The notes: generated by a model not told the origin, from the letters alone. DNA of 64,000 nt from Brachypterus glaber (GCA_958510825.1 OY294049.1:20515536-20579535), one strand, 5' to 3'. Shown: positions 1 through 11,913, counted from the first letter of the stretch. Made by a program: numbers and translations.

Positions 1-13
1 ATTTATTGACTAT

Positions 14-1135
14 TGTAACAGAGTGGTCACCTTGTATATATTGAGTATTTATATTTTTATTTTAATGGTTATTGAACATGACATAGCATTGTTCTTAACG
101 GGCGGTTTGCTGTTAGTTTTTACGGATACTAATATTATTAGTATTTGGGAAGCTTGCATTTTGTGTAATTGAGGCGTTTACATAAAAAGGGTGTACATTT
201 TTATTAGACTATGGTTAATTCGGTTTTCTTAATTAATAAATATGGGAATATCTTTAATGATGTTGTTTTAGATACTGGCAATAGTTAGGGATTGTTTGTA
301 AAAATGGTTTTTTCTACTTCGAAGCAATGTCATGAAAATCAATATCAATCATTATGTAGAAGTAGTTTTTTTAATCATTTCTCTTAATTAAATTTAAATT
401 CATTTTCAGTGATTTAAAGTAATTTTTCAATTAATATTATTTTTGTAATAATATAACTTTTTGGCAGAAAACTCCTCAGATATTTACGTTAATAGTTTTA
501 TGACTGGTATATCGGCATCTTTGGGAAGGGAAATTTTGCCTGTTTTGAGTTATAGTTAAAAATGGGATTCGGAAGTATGTAGTCGTCTAGTAAAGTTGTG
601 CCTTAGGGGAATTTTAGAATTAACGTAATATGTGAAAATTTAAAGTAAAATTTAGAGTTGCGCGTATAGAAATATCTGAAGGGTAAAGATGCTATTTATT
701 CATAATTTTTTCATTTCAACTTAAAATATTTTGTTGTTTTTTATTTGTTTTTAACTTTTCATTTTTCTTTGAATTAAATTCTTTTCATTGTTGTTTAATC
801 CTTTTGTTTTATTGGCAAGATATATTTTAATTAATTTAAAATATATTTGAAGTTTCTTTACCTTTCGCATATCTACAGTTTGTGTTATAAGAAGAAGTCT
901 TCGCTGGAATAAGAAAGTCAGATAAGTATAAAGTAGTAATTAGATTCTTATATTAACATTTGTTATCATATGATATATAATATTGTGATAATATTATGTA
1001 ATATTATTACTGGTGGCACGCTACCCAAATAGCAACTATACAGCTATTTGTATTCGATACGCCTCCAAATAATAGTGTGTGGTTCTAAATTAATGTCTTA
1101 GATAATTAATATTTTTGGCTTTAATTGGGACCAGC
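14..1135 (-). repeat. 1.1-kb dispersed repeat, left copy
   Basis: This segment is the diverged reverse complement of 35932-36965. Landmarks shared in inverted order are TGTAACAGAGTGGTCACC at 14-31, CTTCGAAGCAATGTCATG near 318-335, TTGCCTGTTTTGAGTTAT near 537-554 and GGCTTTAATTGGGACCA at 1118-1134. No open frame of note and no clear terminal inverted repeat is present. It is a repeat family of unknown class. Confidence 0.75.
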
Positions 1136-1172
1136 ACCCTATTACACTATTAGTATAGTCAATGACTTTATC

Positions 1173-1574
1173 CTTAGTTGCCCAGCGTATGATATAACAT
1201 ACACAAAGTGTAGAATAGAATAAACTTTCGAAAATTGGACCCCTAAGTAATTCGTTCTATTTGCACACCTTGCTTACTTATAAAGCACAAAAAGCTATGC
1301 CCCTGGACTTGCTAAATTAAAATCAAACCAATTTATAACTTATTTTTAATAATAACCCACTTTTTGCTCATTTTGTAGAAAATAGTATAAAACTTTATTA
1401 ACACAGTATGTCAGACTTATTATATAAAACTTTTGATTAATATTTACAAACTTTTCTGTTGTTATATAACTTAAACGTTAACAGTTTTATCCCGTCAAAT
1501 TGTACATTGTAACTACTACATAACTTCAAACAATACCGTTTGCGTATGTTATATCATACGCTGGGCACTAATGG
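1173..1574. mobile_element. MITE with GCCCAGCGTATG termini
   Basis: Left end TTAGTTGCCCAGCGTATGAT (from 1174) is mirrored by the right end at about 1538-1573, whose reverse complement reads TTAGTGCCCAGCGTATGATA. The TIR is about 35 bp on a 0.4-kb non-coding element. It lies just inside the inner border of the 1.1-kb repeat. Confidence 0.6.
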
Positions 1575-2516
1575 GTTGATAGTTAAAAAACTTTTTTTTT
1601 ATATTTTTGCTATTTTAACTTTTTATGTGTTTAAATAAAAACAAGATTTTTGTTATATCAAGATAAAAGATATATCGTCTCCTGATTTTTATTTTTTAAT
1701 TTTTATTTGTTCTTAGTACATAATTTTGAGAAAATTAATTTGTGGTATATATAAAAAGTTTATAATATACTTTTTATAATTCCTATTATTTAAACTTAGT
1801 TGGGCGAAAGCAATTAAAAAATATAAAAATATTTTTAATTAAAATTATTCCTAATATCTTGCATATGATTTTTTTTATATATATTTAAACCTAAAGATTG
1901 AATATATGAAACAATTTCAACCTAGCAAATCTTATAGCTGCTATTTTTTTCATAGGTATATACGACTAAACGAAAACTATAGCGATAAAGAAAATAAAAA
2001 AATATTGATCGATTCTTAACTTCATATACTTTCAGAAAATGTTGTTATCTTATCTTAAAATGTGTCAACTATCCTATTGTATTCCCATTAATAATATTAG
2101 ATTATCTACAAAAAAAGTTAACTTTCTTGGACCTAAAACAAATACTTTTATAGAAATAGCTCTATAGACGTCAGATTATTTATTTATTAAAGAGAAAGCA
2201 TCATTGTTACTTAGCAGCAGCTTTTTCAAACCTTATTTATTTAAATTAAACTGCAGACAGGTCGGTATAAACCCAAATCTTTATTCTTATTACTTATATC
2301 TTGCGTATTATAAAGTAGGGAAAAATAATAACATAAACTACCGAAAACCCTAATTTCCTGGGAAAATCTAGGAATATATTTCTGGGTTAAAAATGATATC
2401 AAATTTAAGATTGTCGTTCCATTGCATATGAAAGAAAAAACATTTTGGTACAAACATCTGTCTTTATGAATCATATATGTAGTGATAGGCAAATTATACA
2501 CTAATAAAACTAAATT
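1575..2516. other. AT-rich non-coding stretch
   Basis: No coding signature or repeat structure was recognised. An 86-codon open frame on the minus strand at 2241-2501 has low-complexity AT-driven composition and no convincing motif. Confidence 0.5.
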
Positions 2517-2668
2517 ACACAGTCGACCGTCTAGATCTGAATAGACCCGGAATCATGTTAAATTGTGTAAAAATGTCTAATTCTAACACAAATTGTTGTA
2601 AAATTTACAACTTTTTACACATTCTAACACGTTTTTATGTCAACTCTGGTCTATACGGTCGAATGTGT
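2517..2668. mobile_element. Short palindromic MITE
   Basis: Left end ACAGTCGACCGTCTAGA (2519-2535) pairs with the right end at 2648-2667, reverse complement ACATTCGACCGTATAGACC. The element is about 150 bp and its interior carries repeated TGTAAAA/TTTTACA segments. Confidence 0.5.
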
Positions 2669-2724
2669 AAAAAAAAATCACCAGTGGGTACTAGTAAATT
2701 TTTGGGTTGGCCAAAGCGGAACAA

Positions 2725-3290
2725 CTAGGCTATTTATGGCCCCCTTTGTCACCCTAGGCAATCCTTGCCATTTACTAATTTGAGACCTCTTTAAACCTGC
2801 CCGTCCTTTTAATAAAGGTCAAGATGTTGGCCGACATCCGTCGATCGTTCTCCACTGCTACTTTATCTTGGTATAAGCCCACTTGTCGAGAGCGGTCTTT
2901 ATCCGCTTTCTTGTAACACCCAGTGTAGGTTCCGGACCCTAATCCGAGTCTGGCGAGTTCATCTTCTTTCTCGTTTCCGGGAACCCCACTATGACCAGAC
3001 ACCCATTATGGGTATTATGGTATGATACCAGTTGAACATTATCTACCCTTGTTAACTCTTCTAAGACTTCTGCGCACTCCCTGACTAGAGGTGACCTAGT
3101 GCTGGGATTACACAATGCCTTTGGAGCAGCTTGACTGTCCTAGCAGATGTATACATCGTACCCCCGGTACTGCTTTATTTTCCTGCAATTTTCCGCTTCC
3201 TGTATGACATAGACCTTAGCTTGGAAGACACGAAGAGTCCTGCCCCAGAGCTTTGGGTGCCATCCATACGCCATAAGTTATAACTTAATA
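2725..3290 (-). pseudogene. RNase H domain remnant of a non-LTR retrotransposon
   Basis: On the minus strand the broken reading frames match the RNase H domain of LINEs that carry one. VFQAKVYVIQEAE covers the catalytic Glu block. IC-stop-DSQAAPKAL covers the second Asp block, where a TAG has replaced the expected Ser codon. VSGHSGVPGNEKEDELARL covers the last conserved block. Frame breaks lie between the first two blocks and again just before VSGHSG near 3002. The upstream TDGS block is no longer readable, and neither RT sequence nor a 3' tail is recognisable next to it. It is a dead 5'- and 3'-truncated fragment; the clade cannot be set from so little. Confidence 0.75.
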
Positions 3291-3447
3291 AGGCCAATTT
3301 GGAATTTCGGTATGACAGTTTATTTATTTATAAATGCAAAATTTTAATTGTATTAATTATTATGTTATCGTATCCTTATGTGTAAATAGTAATGTGGTCG
3401 TGAGGTATAGGATATCGCAGAAAAAAACAAATTGGTAGGTTGCCTAC

Positions 3448-3475
3448 GTTTCGTGCATTATTTGCACTTCCTCAG
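3448..3475 (-). other. Hammerhead-like core motif, left arm
   Basis: The minus strand reads CTGAGGA, then A, a GTGC/GCAC stem with a 7-nt loop, then GAAAC. This follows the CUGANGA-helix II-GAAA order of hammerhead ribozymes, but one extra base sits before helix II and the expected cleavage triplet after helix III is not evident. Resemblance is seen; activity is not supported. Confidence 0.3.
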
Positions 3476-4385
3476 GGCTGCAAAAATGAGAGATACAATG
3501 GTGCTGAGTCAAAATAATTGATTTTCACCGACCCACTCCTGAGGTGTATTTTTAGTATGGTGTGCCCCGAGATTTTGGACGAAATACGCTGCTCCTTACT
3601 TGGGGTGTCGCTACCTGAGTTGTGAGATTTCGAGTATTCCATAGATTTAGGACATTTCGCTCGAAGTGGCAGTAGTAGGGATGATGCCTGATATCTTTTT
3701 TGGCCTCCGGATTCTCTCAGCTCAACTGCGGCCCTCCAGTAAGCTAAAGATAAAAGAATTTCATGACCCATAACTCGAAGTGGCAGTAGTAGTGTGGTAA
3801 TCGGATATTCAAAATGTTTTAAGCGGCACTTTCTTACGACAATTTTAGTGTACACCTCTGATTTTTATATAAAAAAACCCTCCATAACACTCCAAAAGTT
3901 AAATTATCTCCAACAAATCCTCACTTCGATCTCACCTGCGTATGGTAAGACCCTCACATTAAAAAAGGCAACGCCACATTAATGTATGCCAACACAGATA
4001 TCGAAAAACCCCTGCGCCATGCTGACTCGCAAATTATTTTATAATTTGTTGTAAACAATATGTAGTTTGTTCTTAACTGTTCTTTTAATGTTTTCTGTTT
4101 ATATATACCTATTTGTGAATTTTCGTACTGTTTTACCGTACCCTCTTCCCTGAGGAGTTATTTTGACTTTTCTAACCTCACTACTACAGTGGGCCCAAAA
4201 AAACTTAAATTACTGAGATTGGTGAGTTCTTACCTTTACATATTTTTTATTTTTAATTTTAACTTTATATATTTTTTAATTTAAACTACCTTTATATATT
4301 TTTTAATTTTAATTAGATTAGTTTTTCATTCGTTTCCAATGCAATGTATATTATTAACATAAATGTATCTCTGATTGTTGCAGCC

Positions 4386-4413
4386 CTGAGGAAGTGCAAA
4401 TAATGCACGAAAC
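4386..4413 (+). other. Hammerhead-like core motif, right arm
   Basis: Identical counterpart of the motif at 3448-3475, here on the plus strand. It is followed by GTAGG, CAA and CCTAC (about 4414-4427), which could form a short helix III hairpin. Confidence 0.3.
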
Positions 4414-4507
4414 GTAGGCAACCTACCAATTTGTTTTTTTCTGCGATATCCTATACCTTACGACCACATTACTATTTAATTGTAGTATTCCTCGAATAAA
4501 AATCTAC

Positions 4508-5112
4508 ATATCGCCCTATAAATTTTGAAACATTGTATCTGAAAAAAAATATATTTTTGAATCCTTGCACTAATTACCTCTTTATATGATAAACTGATAA
4601 TATACAGGGCGTATTTGAAAATTTAAGGCGTGATTCTACATCAGAAAATACTGATAAGACTCCCCCGTTTCTCACACGCCTATTTAAAATAAGTACATGA
4701 AAATAACATACGAAGATGTGCATTATTAAGATTAGTTCACATGCAAAACCTTGTTGCTATATCTCAAAGGGTTCCTGAGTTATTAAATAAAAACCGAATT
4801 TTTTAGCCAATTTTAAAGGGGCTTATCTCCCTTACCTTGCATTTTTAGACATATGTTTATAGGAACTTTGTTTCATATTCTCTGCTGTAGAATCACCCCA
4901 TAAATTTTCGGACCCTATTTCAAATTCGCCATGTATGTATACAAACTACAGTTAACTCTTACGCTTAGTTTATAAGTTACGCTATATTCGAATAATTAAT
5001 TGTGGTTTGTATAAGTTATCTCCCAGTCATCATGTACAGAGTTGATTAGTACAAGAAACCGAAAATATTTGTTTTTTGCAGATACGAAGTTTCAAAATTT
5101 ACAGGGCGATAT
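4508..5112. mobile_element. MITE with ATATCGCCCT termini, containing a second TIR unit
   Basis: Left end ATATCGCCCTATAAATTTTG (4508) matches the reverse complement of the right end (ATATCGCCCTGTAAATTTTG, ending 5112). Inside, 4604-4935 forms its own inverted pair, ACAGGGCGTATTTGAAA against ACATGGCGAATTTGAAA, with a shared GTGATTCTACA block. Sequence at 4975-5095 is homologous to 47590-47700 and to the arms of 44198-44477, so these are one family. Confidence 0.6.
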
Positions 5113-5878
5113 TATATATTAATATTTTATAAAAATTTTATTTTATTTTTATAGGTACTTTTAAGTTATGTACAGTAAATAAAAGCTAAGTGTTTAGGAG
5201 TTATTTATAACGGATAAAGAGGGTGAATCTTTATTTGTATAGTACATGTACAAATTATTCGAAAGAAGGAAAGTGAAAGGATAATTTGGCTTCTGTCATA
5301 TCAACCACACACATTTGCAGAATTGCAGACCACATTTTGAGCAAAAAATTCTCAATTATAATTAAATATATTTATTTTAGTTTTATTTTTATTGTAGAGT
5401 TCAAGAGTTACTCGAGTGCCCAACGTCGTTCTTTTTTTAATTGTTTGCTTTCAGGACTTAATTTGTTATGATTAAATTTACGCAAAAATTTCCTAATTTT
5501 TAAAGTCAAATATTAAGGACAAAAAAATCGAAAAAAGGGCGACGTTAGACACTTAAGCAACTCTTTAACTAAACAATGGTGAAACCCCCACATTGATATG
5601 TTTATTATTAACCGAGAATTTTCGCATTAAAAAATCCTTACAAATGCCGCAAATAGCATTCTAACAAATATAAACAGGGTCTAACTCACTCAGCCACACA
5701 TATTTAATTTTTATTTCCATCATGGACAAGAAAAGCTTTGTGAAGTTTTTTTTATTCGAAAGGCCCCTTAAAAAAAGCAATTATACTTTTTCTTATATGT
5801 GTAACTAATTTACGAGTAACGCTGAAGAATATAGCTTCCCGGGTAACGCAAATCTAAACCGAAAAAAGTTATCAATAA
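5113..5878. other. Non-coding AT-rich stretch with a weak palindrome
   Basis: Positions about 5414-5552 hold an imperfect inverted pair (GTG then AACGTCGTTCTTTTTTT against GTG then AACGTCGCCCTTTTTTC) that may be an old MITE. No gene is supported. Confidence 0.4.
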
Positions 5879-6463
5879 CACAGGCACACAAAAAAAAGTT
5901 ATGTTTCCCCAGATGAGACAAAAATTTCTGTACCTTTTTGGGGTCGCTGAATCCGAATCTGGGGTTGGTTTGACTTGATCAGGTCGCATTTCTTTGCTGA
6001 CCTCAAAAAAGTGACGAAACATTTTATTACTTTTTTGAGGTTAGCAACGAAATGCGACCTGACCGAGTCAAACCAACTATAGATTCAGATTTAGTGACCC
6101 CAAAAAGGTATAAAAATGTTTGTTTTGTCTGGGGAAACATATCTTTTTTTTGGTGTGCCTGTGCACAAGTATCTACACAAAAAAGGTCTTGTTCACCAGA
6201 TAAGACAAACATTTCTATACGTTTTTAGGGTCGCTGAATCCGAGTCTGAGATTGGTTTGACTCGGTCAGGTCACATTTCGTTCCTAGCCTCAAAAAAGTG
6301 ATGAAATGTGTTTCAACTTTCATCACTTTTTTGAGGTTAGCAACAAAATGCGATCTGACCGAGTCAAGTCAACCCCAGGTTCGGATTCAGCGACTCCAAA
6401 AAGGTATAGAAATGTTTGTCTTGTCTGGGAAAACAGACCTTTTCTTCTTTTTGTGTGCCTGTG
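5879..6463. mobile_element. Two back-to-back palindromic CACAGGC elements (CACTA-like)
   Basis: The outer ends are CACAGGCACACAAAA and its complement, flanked by TAA on both sides (5876-5878 and 6464-6466). Internally there are four alternating-orientation units of about 145 bp. Each carries a form of GTCGCTGAATCCGAATCTG. Copy 1 is 5879-6163 and ends in GTG; copy 2 starts directly with CACA at 6164 without an intervening target duplication. Short open frames here repeat one another in opposite orientations and are not genes. Confidence 0.75.
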
Positions 6464-6466
6464 TAA

Positions 6467-7545
6467 TTAAATACGGCAAAATTATTTTACTGGTTGCTCC
6501 AACCAGAAATCCGCCACAACACAAATAATTGTATAACAGATCTGGTAAGCACAATATTTTTCTTATTTACCAGATATCTGGTAGCAGCAATCAGAAAAAC
6601 AATTGTTCCGTATTTAACTATTGATATATATTTTTTTTTTTCAGTGGAGATTTGCCTTACTTGTAAAAATCGTATCTTCCGACATAATTCACAGTACCAC
6701 TTAAAAAATGTTCGGCTGGACTGTTAGACGTGATATTCTGACAGGTACAAGACTACTGACAAGCAGAAATATTTATTACAAATGGCACGTAAAAGCCCTT
6801 TTTAAGGAAGTGCGAAAATTATACGAAACTGTAATGGCAAAGCCAGTCTCAACGGTATCTTATTGATAATCAGACGAGTCCACGCAAAAGGCTTTGGTTA
6901 GAAAAATACGAGCGAGCCGCTGAAGTAAAAGTATCATTAGTGTATTTCTTCCAAAAAGGACCTTATTGGTCAGGGCATAGTAGCTGTTATACAAAAAAAA
7001 TTACTATCATCAACAGTCAACTCTATTCGCTAACTCAGAAAATATTTTCAGACTACTGACTTAAGAAGTAAAGTCATTAGATTAATCTTTATTTGTGCAC
7101 CATCTATTTCTAGACATAGAAACTATTCATGCTTCTCCTAGACTGGAGACTTACGGTTAGACGTAAAATTTATAAGGTCCTAAGTGTCGAAATCTTTGTC
7201 ACGTGATGTGGGTACCAGGTTTTGTAGTCATCATGACTACCCAGTTTTTTAAAATTGCACTTTAAAAACAATATTAATCGATCATTAAATAAAAAATATG
7301 GGTCAAAAGTTAAATTAAAAATCAAGTTAATGCACTTAAAGTCTGAGATTACCAACACCATGCAGTTTATGCAATAAATATTCATGAATGGAAAGACCAT
7401 CACTCACAAAAACTGACTCTATTTACATTATGATGGCAGCAACTTTTTACAAAAATTAGCCATCATACTATTCGGTTTTGAAAGACTCTCCCCTACCAAA
7501 TCTCAACTCTGATTGAAAAAACAGACTATTCATATTTATTATATA
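6467..7545. other. Non-coding stretch
   Basis: Nothing recognisable beyond short palindromes such as CCAGATATCTGG near 6570. Open frames of 70-77 codons have AT-driven composition. Confidence 0.45.
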
Positions 7546-7700
7546 ATGGATCTATATATGAGGAGGTGAAAATCAAAACGCAGTTTCTGACTTTGTGACA
7601 TATCAGCTTGTCAATTACTTGACGATCAAATTGTATTGTTAACTAAGTTAAAAAGTCAAAAACTGTATTTTGATTTTCACCTCCTCATATATAGATACAT
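7546..7700. mobile_element. 155-bp foldback MITE
   Basis: About 49 bp at each end form inverted repeats, starting ATGGATCTATATATGAGGAG on the left and ATGTATCTATATATGAGGAG on the reverse complement of the right. The loop is about 55 bp. Confidence 0.75.
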
Positions 7701-7751
7701 CATAAGGATAACTTAAGTTATTAATTATAATTATAAAAAGTCCTTTTTTCC

Positions 7752-7911
7752 AATATTTATTATAATTTACCAACCTAGATTTCAATCTTTTTTTATTACT
7801 AAGATCACCTTTAGGGTTCTACCTCAAAAAATTACAGAGGGGGTTTAATATTTTATATAAGAGTTATAAAAAAAAGGTCCAAACGTAGGTTGGTAAATTA
7901 TAATAAATATT
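7752..7911. mobile_element. 160-bp foldback MITE
   Basis: AATATTTATTATAATTTACC plus AACCTA at the left end is exactly inverted at 7885-7911. It lies about 50 bp from the preceding MITE but shares no sequence with it. Confidence 0.7.
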
Positions 7912-10082
7912 GAGAAATAGGATTTCTTTTTAAATTAATAATACTTCATTTACTTCAGAAGTAGTCATTAGATTTCTCCTAAATTGTAAGCAGCAAGGCT
8001 ATTTTCTGGCTTAAGTACATATATCATTTTCTTTAATGGAATGTAAGGAACATAAAGACCAGCCTTAAGCCTAAGTATACGGAGGATTTAGCCGCAATTC
8101 TATAGCCAGAATAACATATATGAATATGTTTGCTTTTCTGTAAATGAATGACTTTTTAAATTAAAACCATATACATTTTCAAGCACAAAGAGAATTTAAA
8201 TATGTAGTTTTTCTTTTTCCACATTTTCTGCTGCCCAAGTTCGAATTTAGTTAATTAAGATTGCAGTAACTGAAACTGGGTTTCAGCTGCATTATGAGTT
8301 CAATTAGGAGCACATGTTGAAAAAGGATTTTCAGTTTTGAAATTGGATACATGTGAAGATTTATAAATGTATTTAAAATAAAAATTACCAGTGATATTAT
8401 AATTTATTTAACCTATTTAACTAAAAAACTATTTCCGCTTTTAGACCCGTTTTACAATAAAGACGGAAAATCGCATCACTTTGTATGACCACCACACTGA
8501 TAGAAAAATCTAAAAATAGTACAACCAAACGTTGTTGTAACAATTTTACTATTATTAAATAGATAGATATAAATGTTGTATCTTATACCATAAAATAAAT
8601 TTATTCATACCAACAACAACGTTGTTGTCACTGAGATATTTAGTTGTCATATATACTAAACAACTTCATAGTTTAATTTTATAACAACGTTGTTGTCACT
8701 AAGATATTTAGTTGTCACTATGGTGCCGGTATTTTATAAAGGATTGTTACCTGCAAAAATCACCTACCTTTCGATTTCACATATTTTTGGACTTAATACA
8801 AAGGTATTTTGTCTTATATTTTAAAAAATAAACACATTGAGTTAGGCTATGTCAATCTGTCAGTTCGGTCAAGTATTTTTAATTCTTCGCAACAAGGTTG
8901 CCAAATAGCCGATTTTTTGTGGAGCGGTGATTACTAACCAACTTAGGGGAGTATGTATTTCTTTCTTTTTTAATTCTTCAATTAAACAGAGCAAGAGATA
9001 CGTATAGGTTAACCGGCGTTACCACAAAAAATTGACTAATGTTTTAGCCTTATTTTGTACACATTTTGCACGTTGGACCTTGTATTTATCAACCTCGGTC
9101 ATTGCTGAAATTTGTTTGTGCTACAAGTGTCATCTTCAACCTCAATTCATTCGATGGCGAAAACCAGCTGATTTTACCAAAACTTGGGCTGAAATTTTCA
9201 TGTACATAAGTATACCTAACGATAAGCATGTACATGTACATGTAATTGATGTGATATGTAGTTTTTATCTGCACATACATGTAATATGTGAATTTAAAAT
9301 GAAATGCGTACAATATTGTACGCAACAAATATTTGTTGTTGTAAATCGAACAACTGCACTTGTTTGTAAATATCGAATGCGTTTACTTTTTTGTTGTCGT
9401 ATTCTATGCAATGTATAATGGTTGCCGTATTTACAACTTTTTATTGTCGTATACTATAACCTAATTACGTTATTAATTACGATAGTGTTCTATTACTGCA
9501 AGTATAAAAATTTAGTTTAAAAATTATAGAGGCCGTAATATATTATGGTTCAGTGTTATTTTTACACTTTCGAAAAGCTTGAGTTCCAAAGTTTAATACA
9601 ATTTTGAAAACTCGAAATTATTTTTATTCGCAACTGTATATATAATACATACATGTATTAATAAAGTTTGGTAAGTACGTGATTTCTTGTTTCACTGTTT
9701 TCCACGCCGACCTGACCTGTAATGAACAATAGAGACCAGTAACCTAATTATTACAGGTCTGCAATTTAAATCATTAATTTCTGCTAGATGGCGCCACCGA
9801 TTAAAATAATTATTATTATTTCGTTTAAAAACTTAAATGTTTAAAAACTTAAATGTACATTTTTAGTAAATGTTTTTTATTTTGAGATTGTGAGCTATCA
9901 ACAAATGTGTTTTGTGGTTGTTTATTTGGGTTACGCGTATGTGGAACTTCAGTTTTATATGATTGTACTTTTCTTGTGAAATGCAGGAAAAAATATTTGT
10001 GGTAAATATGAAAAAAATTAAAAAACTAAGTATTATAGTATCATTTTCTTAATTTGAATTCAAACATCTGGGTTTCAAATAA
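7912..10082. other. Non-coding stretch
   Basis: Besides the direct repeat at 8616-8717 I see no structured feature. A 128-codon plus-strand frame at 9032-9418 overlaps TACATG-type simple sequence and shows no domain. An isolated CTAGATGGCGCCACC stands near 9784. Confidence 0.4.
8616..8717. repeat. 34-bp direct repeat, two copies
   Basis: ACAACGTTGTTGTCACT followed by RAGATATTTAGTTGTCA occurs at 8616-8649 and 8684-8717, 68 bp apart, with a partial third AACGTTGTTGTAAC near 8529. Each unit starts with a palindrome, ACAACGTTGT. Confidence 0.7.
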
Positions 10083-10217
10083 AGCACTAGATAGGTAGGT
10101 TTGTTAGGGTAGGTGGGTAGTTTGAGTGGATGGGCAGAAGAGTACCAACATACCCACATTTTTTTGTATTATGTGTAAACTACCTACCTACCCTAACAAA
10201 CCTGCCTATCCAGTGCT
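10083..10217. mobile_element. 135-bp foldback with GGTAGG-rich arms
   Basis: Arms 10083-10123 and 10177-10217 are inverted repeats. The left arm reads AGCACTAGATAGGTAGGTTT then GTTAGGGTAGG; the right-arm complement reads AGCACTGGATAGGCAGGTTT and continues alike. The loop is about 53 bp. Confidence 0.75.
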
Positions 10218-11777
10218 CTAGTTTAAAAAAAAATAGTACTTTATTTTTAAATAAAAACAGTTGCGAATAAAATAGTATACATGTCTCCCGGAAAACGGTA
10301 CTTTTTCTAGTCGACCTGTAATCTACTGTTTGCAATAATATTAAATGATAAGACGTTACTGTTACTTTAAAGGTATATAATATGTCGACATCTTACTTCT
10401 TAACTGTTGTATCTCTAATCTGCCCATTTAAAAAGTGGACATGTACCCTCAAGGGTCCAGTTACTAAATGCGTTATTGATTTAAACTAATTTTTAGATGA
10501 AACAGTTTAGAATTCATGTTATAATTTTTATATTTACTAAGGGCATATCCACAGGCTCACATAACAACATAGTATATAACAATGCGATGCCGCGATTGGC
10601 TTGCTGTGCCGCCATGTATCTTGTAAGCCCATCACGGCATCGCATTCTTATGTTTTATGTTCTTATTCAAGCTTCTGGATAGGCCTTAAATACCATACCT
10701 ACTAATTTTCGTTTAAATGTTACCTAACCCTTTTATTTGTTCAATTGAAATAAATGTAAAATAATATAAAGGATATTTCGTCATGCGTGAGTTTTTAATT
10801 AATATTTTTCTATTAATTTTTTTTCAGGATTTTTTTGAACATAGAGCACTTTGTATTTTTTACAGTTTAATATAAATAAATTAATTATTTAATGTTTGGA
10901 TAGCAGTGCCTTATTTAAATGGCTAAAATCATTTTTAAATTGCAATTTAGCTTTAATAAAACTGCTGTCAATTGTAATTTGTTTTTGAAGATTCAAAGAT
11001 TTTTCCAATTAGTTTATGAAGCCAATAGTGGTTATCAAAAATTGATTGCTTTATCACACGAAATAGTTAAACTTTTCAGCTATATTCAAGTATGATGTCA
11101 GCAGCTTACCGAGAGGGAATAAAACTAAACCATCAGCAGGGTCCAAGTAAAAATTTGCCGACTCAAATTTTATCTTCCTTCCAAAACTTTTCATGACTAA
11201 AAAAAAAACAAACCACAAAACAAACATAACAACATAGTAAATATAAAATATTTTTTCCTATGACCTAGTTAGTGCGTATTTACCATCCCACAACGGATGG
11301 GAAGTGACGATCAGCTGATTTTACATACCTGCTGTCAGAAAATTGGTAAAAGTCAAACACATAACCTCTGCCAAAAATCTTGATGACTTAAAAAAAAGGT
11401 CATCAAAGGTCTTATGTAATTTTACATGAGTCAATTTTTTGTGGTATCACCGATTAACCTTAGGGTTTTTATTCCCACCAGTAAATTCGTATAACCGACA
11501 GTTCACACAAAAATGCATTGGTTATTGTCTTTAGCAATATGTGCGCAGACCTCTTAATTTGCTTTAAATACAAAATTTATAGCTTAGGTTTTGCGGTTAG
11601 CCGTGTCTAACCTACCTCCAAAGCTGTGTTAGATACGGTTACTAACAGTTAGTGACGTCATCGCATCCATTAGCTTACCGTATGTAACCACGTTCCACAA
11701 AAATAAGTTTAGGTAATCCGGTTAGCTCCCTTGACTTTATAAAAACTTGCCTATGAATCTGCATGTTATTTTTGGAG
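10218..11777. other. Non-coding stretch
   Basis: Apart from the hairpin at 10573-10654, only weak repeats are visible. ACCACAAAAAATTGACT at 9020-9036 recurs inverted near 11428-11444. Two GTTAGN(4-5)TCTAAC-like blocks lie near 11600-11640. Confidence 0.4.
10573..10654. other. Hairpin with the size of a miRNA precursor
   Basis: Positions 10581-10602 and 10625-10646 are complementary at 20 of 22 positions, separated by a 22-nt loop. The stem continues outward for several further pairs after a C-C mismatch. The stem is GC-rich (GCGATGCCG / CGGCATCGC) in AT-rich surroundings. The size and shape fit a pre-miRNA on either strand, but a short palindromic MITE is equally possible. No homology is claimed. 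Confidence 0.35.
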
Positions 11778-11913
11778 ATACATAAAAAATGTACTAGATT
11801 TTATATGAAATTTTACAATTTTATATACAATAATATATAATTTTACAGTTTTATATGAACATTTAATGTAAAATTATAAAATAACATGTAAATCTAGTAG
11901 TTTTTATATGTAT
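11778..11913. mobile_element. 136-bp foldback MITE
   Basis: ATACATAAAAAATGTACTAG at the left is mirrored by ATACATATAAAAACTACTAG on the reverse complement of the right end. The interior is TTTTATA/TATAAAA-rich. Confidence 0.6.

Larger units (their letters stand above)
3383..4478. mobile_element. 1.1-kb element with 110-bp inverted ends
   Basis: Positions 3383-3497 and 4363-4478 are nearly identical inverted repeats. Shared pieces include TAATGTGGTCGT, GGTATAGGATATCGCAG, CAAATTGGTAGGTTGCCTAC and CCTCAGGGCTGC. The interior holds no supported gene. A 19-bp direct repeat, CTCGAAGTGGCAGTAGTAG, occurs near 3662 and 3775. The ends contain a CTGAGGA...GAAAC block resembling the hammerhead core known from Penelope-like elements. 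It could be an inverted pair of such terminal repeats or a cut-and-paste MITE. Confidence 0.65.

Noticed and set aside
2241..2501. 86-codon minus-strand frame with an RVFGSLCY-like string resembling the end of a Copia integrase
   Set aside because: The match is a single short string in AT-driven sequence; no neighbouring integrase or RT motif is found.
6027..6528. Four similar short proteins on both strands
   Set aside because: They are translations of the four alternating units of the 5879-6463 palindromes.
9032..9418. 128-codon plus-strand open frame
   Set aside because: It overlaps an opposite-strand frame and TACATG simple sequence, and has Cys/His-rich but unpatterned composition and no domain.
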